Assembly (NCBI GenBank): GCA_016649785.1
Contig: JAENXB010000144.1
Coordinates: 1 to 7,375 of the forward strand
DNA: 7,375 nt
Direction: 5' to 3'
From: Flavobacteriaceae bacterium
GTDB lineage: Bacteria > Bacteroidota > Bacteroidia > Flavobacteriales > Flavobacteriaceae
Part shown: positions 5,253-7,375 of the stretch, in pieces
How the letters are laid out: each line of letters opens with the position of its first letter
Numbering within the stretch: the stretch's first letter is position 1
Translations under genes and position numbers: made by a program
Notes under the pieces: generated by a model
Told to the model about the DNA's origin: nothing
Databases searched by the model: none
Seen by the model: the letters and a program-made list of their open reading frames with translations, nothing else

Positions 5253-7375
5253 CTATTTTTTTCCTATTCTAATCACGTCAGCAAAAATTCCGGAGGCAGT
5301 AACATCGGCGCCCGCTCCTGCTCCTTTTACAACCAGCGGCTGCGTACTGTATCGATTTGTAAAGAATGAAACTATGTTATCACTTCCGCTTAAATTATAA
5401 AAAGGATGTTCTGGACCAACCTGTTGCAATCCAACTTTTGCCTTCCCATTTTCCAACTGAGCCACATATTTTAACTGGGTATTATTTTTAGCAGCGCTTT
5501 GATACAATTCCTTAAATTCAGCTTCATCTTTCTTTAAAAGTTCAAAAAATGCATCATTGGTAGTTGTATTCAAACTCTCCTCAGATAAAAAACTTTCATT
5601 TTCAATATCCTCCAATTCCATTGGAATTCCGCTCTCACGGGCTAAAATCAGGATCTTTCGGGACACATCAATTCCGCTTAGATCAATTTTTGGATCGGGT
5701 TCTGTATAACCCTCCTTCATCGCTCTTTCAACAATTTTGTAGAAAGGCTCGCTGGCATCATAATTATTGAAAACGAAATTTAAACTTCCGGAAAGTACTG
5801 CCTGTATTTTTTGGATCCTGTCTCCTGAAGCTACCAGGTTTTTCAACGTATCTATAATAGGAAGACCGGCTCCCACATTGGTTTCATATAAGAAAGATGC
5901 GCCATATTCCCGGGTGAGATCCTGAAGTTTTTGATAATTGACAAATTCATCGGCACAGGCAATTTTGTTGCAGGTTACCACCGAAATAGAATTTGCCAGA
6001 TATTCCTTGTACCAGGCTGAAATCGCCGCACTTGCCGTATTATCAACAAAAATGCTGTTTCTCAGGTTCAGATTTTTAACTTTCTCAAAAAATCCATTCT
6101 GATCTGCTTTTTCCCCTTGTTCCAGGGTTTCCTTCCAATTTTCAAGATCAATACCATTTTCATCAAAACACATTTTCCTGGAGTTTGAAAGTCCCATAAC
6201 CCTCACTTTAAGTCGTAGTTTTTCCAGCAAATAGCTTTCCTGATGTTTTAACTGGTCTATTAGTTTTCCACCAACATTTCCCACTCCGGTAATAAAAAGG
6301 TTGAGTTCCTTTGAAGGAACCTCAAAAAATTGTTCATGCAGTGTGTTCAATGCTTTTTTTACATCTTTCTTGGCAATAACGGTAGAGATATTGCGCTCTG
6401 ACGATCCCTGAGCAATAGCTCTGATGTTGATGTTGTTATTCCCCAGGGTACTGAACATTTTACCGCTCAGACCATGATGACTTTTCATTCGATCGCCCAC
6501 CAGTGCGACAATTGCAACATTTTCTTCAATTTCTACCGGCTTAATTTTTTTGTTTTGTATCTCAACTTCAAAAGCCTCATCCAGGGCTTCCTTTGCCGCA
6601 TAGGCTTCATCATCTTTCACCGCAATACAAATACTGTGTTCAGAGGATGCCTGAGTTATCAAAACCACATTGATGTTTTCCTGGAACAAAACATCAAAAA
6701 ACCGTTTGGAAAAGCCAGATATTCCAACCATTCCGCTTCCTTCAATATTCAATAATTTGATAGAATCAATATGAGTGATCCCTGTTACCCATCTAAAATT
6801 TTCCTTAGTGGATTTGGAAATTATTGTTCCTCTTTCTTCCGGTTTAAAGGTATTTTTTATATGAATTTCGATATGTTTATCCAATAATGGCTGAAGCGTT
6901 GGCGGATAAAGCACCTTCGCACCAAAATGAGAAAGTTCCATTGCCTCTTCATAGGAAATGTTTTTAAGTGGATATGCATGGGGAACTATACTGGGGTTTG
7001 CGGTGTACATCCCATCAACATCGGTATAGATCATCAACCTCTCAACATCAAGTGCTCCTGCGAAAATCGCCGCGGTAAAATCTGAGCCACCACGGCCAAG
7101 AGTACTCGGAACCCGCTGCTCATTCTTTGCTACAAAGCCGGGAGCAACAACAAGGCTCACACTATTTTCAGCAAAATATTTTTGTATATTATTATTGGTT
7201 TTTTCATAGTTTACCTGGATTTTTTCATTGGTGTTTTTACAAACGATCAATTCCCTGGAATCTACAAATTTTGAATTAACTCCAATATTCTTGAAATATT
7301 CAGCAATAATAAGAGATGAAAGAATTTCCCCAAAGCTGGCTACCACATGTTTGGTTTTGTTGGAGAGTTCATTTA
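5253..7375 (-). CDS. thrA: Bifunctional aspartokinase/homoserine dehydrogenase, N terminus outside window
   Basis: The frame is open to the right edge, so the first roughly 110 residues, including the KFGGTS motif, lie outside; the GTG at 7346 is internal. About 707 residues are visible, numbered here from Asn at 7373. The kinase part holds VVASFGEILSS (10-20), STLGRGGSD (90-98) and YTDVDGMYTANP (116-127). It phosphorylates aspartate, the first step towards Lys, Met and Thr. Next come two ACT repeats with TQASSEHSI (240-248) and AQGSSERNIS (321-330), the motifs that bind threonine in ThrA-type enzymes, so feedback inhibition by threonine is predicted. The dehydrogenase part starts with the Rossmann loop GVGNVGG (363-369), then TCNK (467-470), NVGAGLPIIDTL (499-510) and GYTEPDPKIDLSGIDVSRK (555-573), with the catalytic Asp and Lys of the family. 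It reduces aspartate semialdehyde to homoserine. The operon promoter and any leader attenuator lie beyond the window. The gene ends 3 nt before thrB. Confidence 0.97.
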   Translation of the reverse strand, partial: NELSNKTKHVVASFGEILSSLIIAEYFKNIGVNSKFVDSRELIVCKNTNEKIQVNYEKTNNNIQKYFAENSVSLVVAPGFVAKNEQRVPSTLGRGGSDFTAAIFAGALDVERLMIYTDVDGMYTANPSIVPHAYPLKNISYEEAMELSHFGAKVLYPPTLQPLLDKHIEIHIKNTFKPEERGTIISKSTKENFRWVTGITHIDSIKLLNIEGSGMVGISGFSKRFFDVLFQENINVVLITQASSEHSICIAVKDDEAYAAKEALDEAFEVEIQNKKIKPVEIEENVAIVALVGDRMKSHHGLSGKMFSTLGNNNINIRAIAQGSSERNISTVIAKKDVKKALNTLHEQFFEVPSKELNLFITGVGNVGGKLIDQLKHQESYLLEKLRLKVRVMGLSNSRKMCFDENGIDLENWKETLEQGEKADQNGFFEKVKNLNLRNSIFVDNTASAAISAWYKEYLANSISVVTCNKIACADEFVNYQKLQDLTREYGASFLYETNVGAGLPIIDTLKNLVASGDRIQKIQAVLSGSLNFVFNNYDASEPFYKIVERAMKEGYTEPDPKIDLSGIDVSRKILILARESGIPMELEDIENESFLSEESLNTTTNDAFFELLKKDEAEFKELYQSAAKNNTQLKYVAQLENGKAKVGLQQVGPEHPFYNLSGSDNIVSFFTNRYSTQPLVVKGAGAGADVTASGIFADVIRIGKK

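Noticed and set aside
5110..5400. Open frames on the + strand across the thrA/thrB junction
   Set aside because: Antisense to two certain genes, with no recognisable protein features.
7344..7346. GTG as start codon of thrA
   Set aside because: The frame continues upstream to the window edge with NELSNKTKHVVASFGE, which matches internal aspartokinase sequence.

Overview
The window looks like a piece of an AT-rich Bacteroidota chromosome, most likely from the Flavobacteriaceae. This rests on a Thr-sensitive ThrA fusion followed by thrB and thrC, start codons with little Shine-Dalgarno sequence, a TTG/TAnnTTTG-like promoter, a typical flavobacterial signal peptide ending in MAQ, and a DUF2231 membrane protein. 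No genus can be fixed from the sequence alone.

Left part, + strand (1-1279): the 3' end of a gene ending in an RCK_C (TrkA_C) ligand-binding domain. A 99-bp gap with a 10-bp perfect inverted repeat follows. Then come two tightly packed genes, 2 bp apart: a small lipoprotein with a beta-rich DUF5666-like domain, and a four-helix DUF2231 membrane protein. These two probably form one transcription unit of unknown function. They are the least understood genes here.

Middle (1280-2984): a 220-bp gap without a gene. Its + strand is strongly pyrimidine-rich and partly built of degenerate 7-bp units (1363-1432). A candidate promoter lies just before a secreted S10 family serine carboxypeptidase-like protein with an intact Ser-Asp-His triad and no cysteine.

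Right part, - strand (3034-7375): the threonine operon thrA-thrB-thrC, transcribed right to left and cut at its 5' end by the window edge. ThrA (aspartokinase-homoserine dehydrogenase) makes homoserine from aspartate in concert with aspartate-semialdehyde dehydrogenase, which is not encoded here. ThrB phosphorylates homoserine and ThrC turns O-phosphohomoserine into threonine. The junctions are 3 nt (thrA/thrB) and a 1-nt TAATG overlap (thrB/thrC), so translation is probably coupled. The operon and the peptidase gene converge on an 11-bp perfect GC-rich hairpin at 2993-3019, a likely shared terminator.

Most of the window is ordinary core metabolism. I see no CRISPR array, tRNA, rRNA, insertion sequence or phage gene, and no convincing new defence or mobile system. 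The points most worth a second look are the lipoprotein/DUF2231 pair, the heptamer tract and the inverted repeat upstream of the lipoprotein gene.
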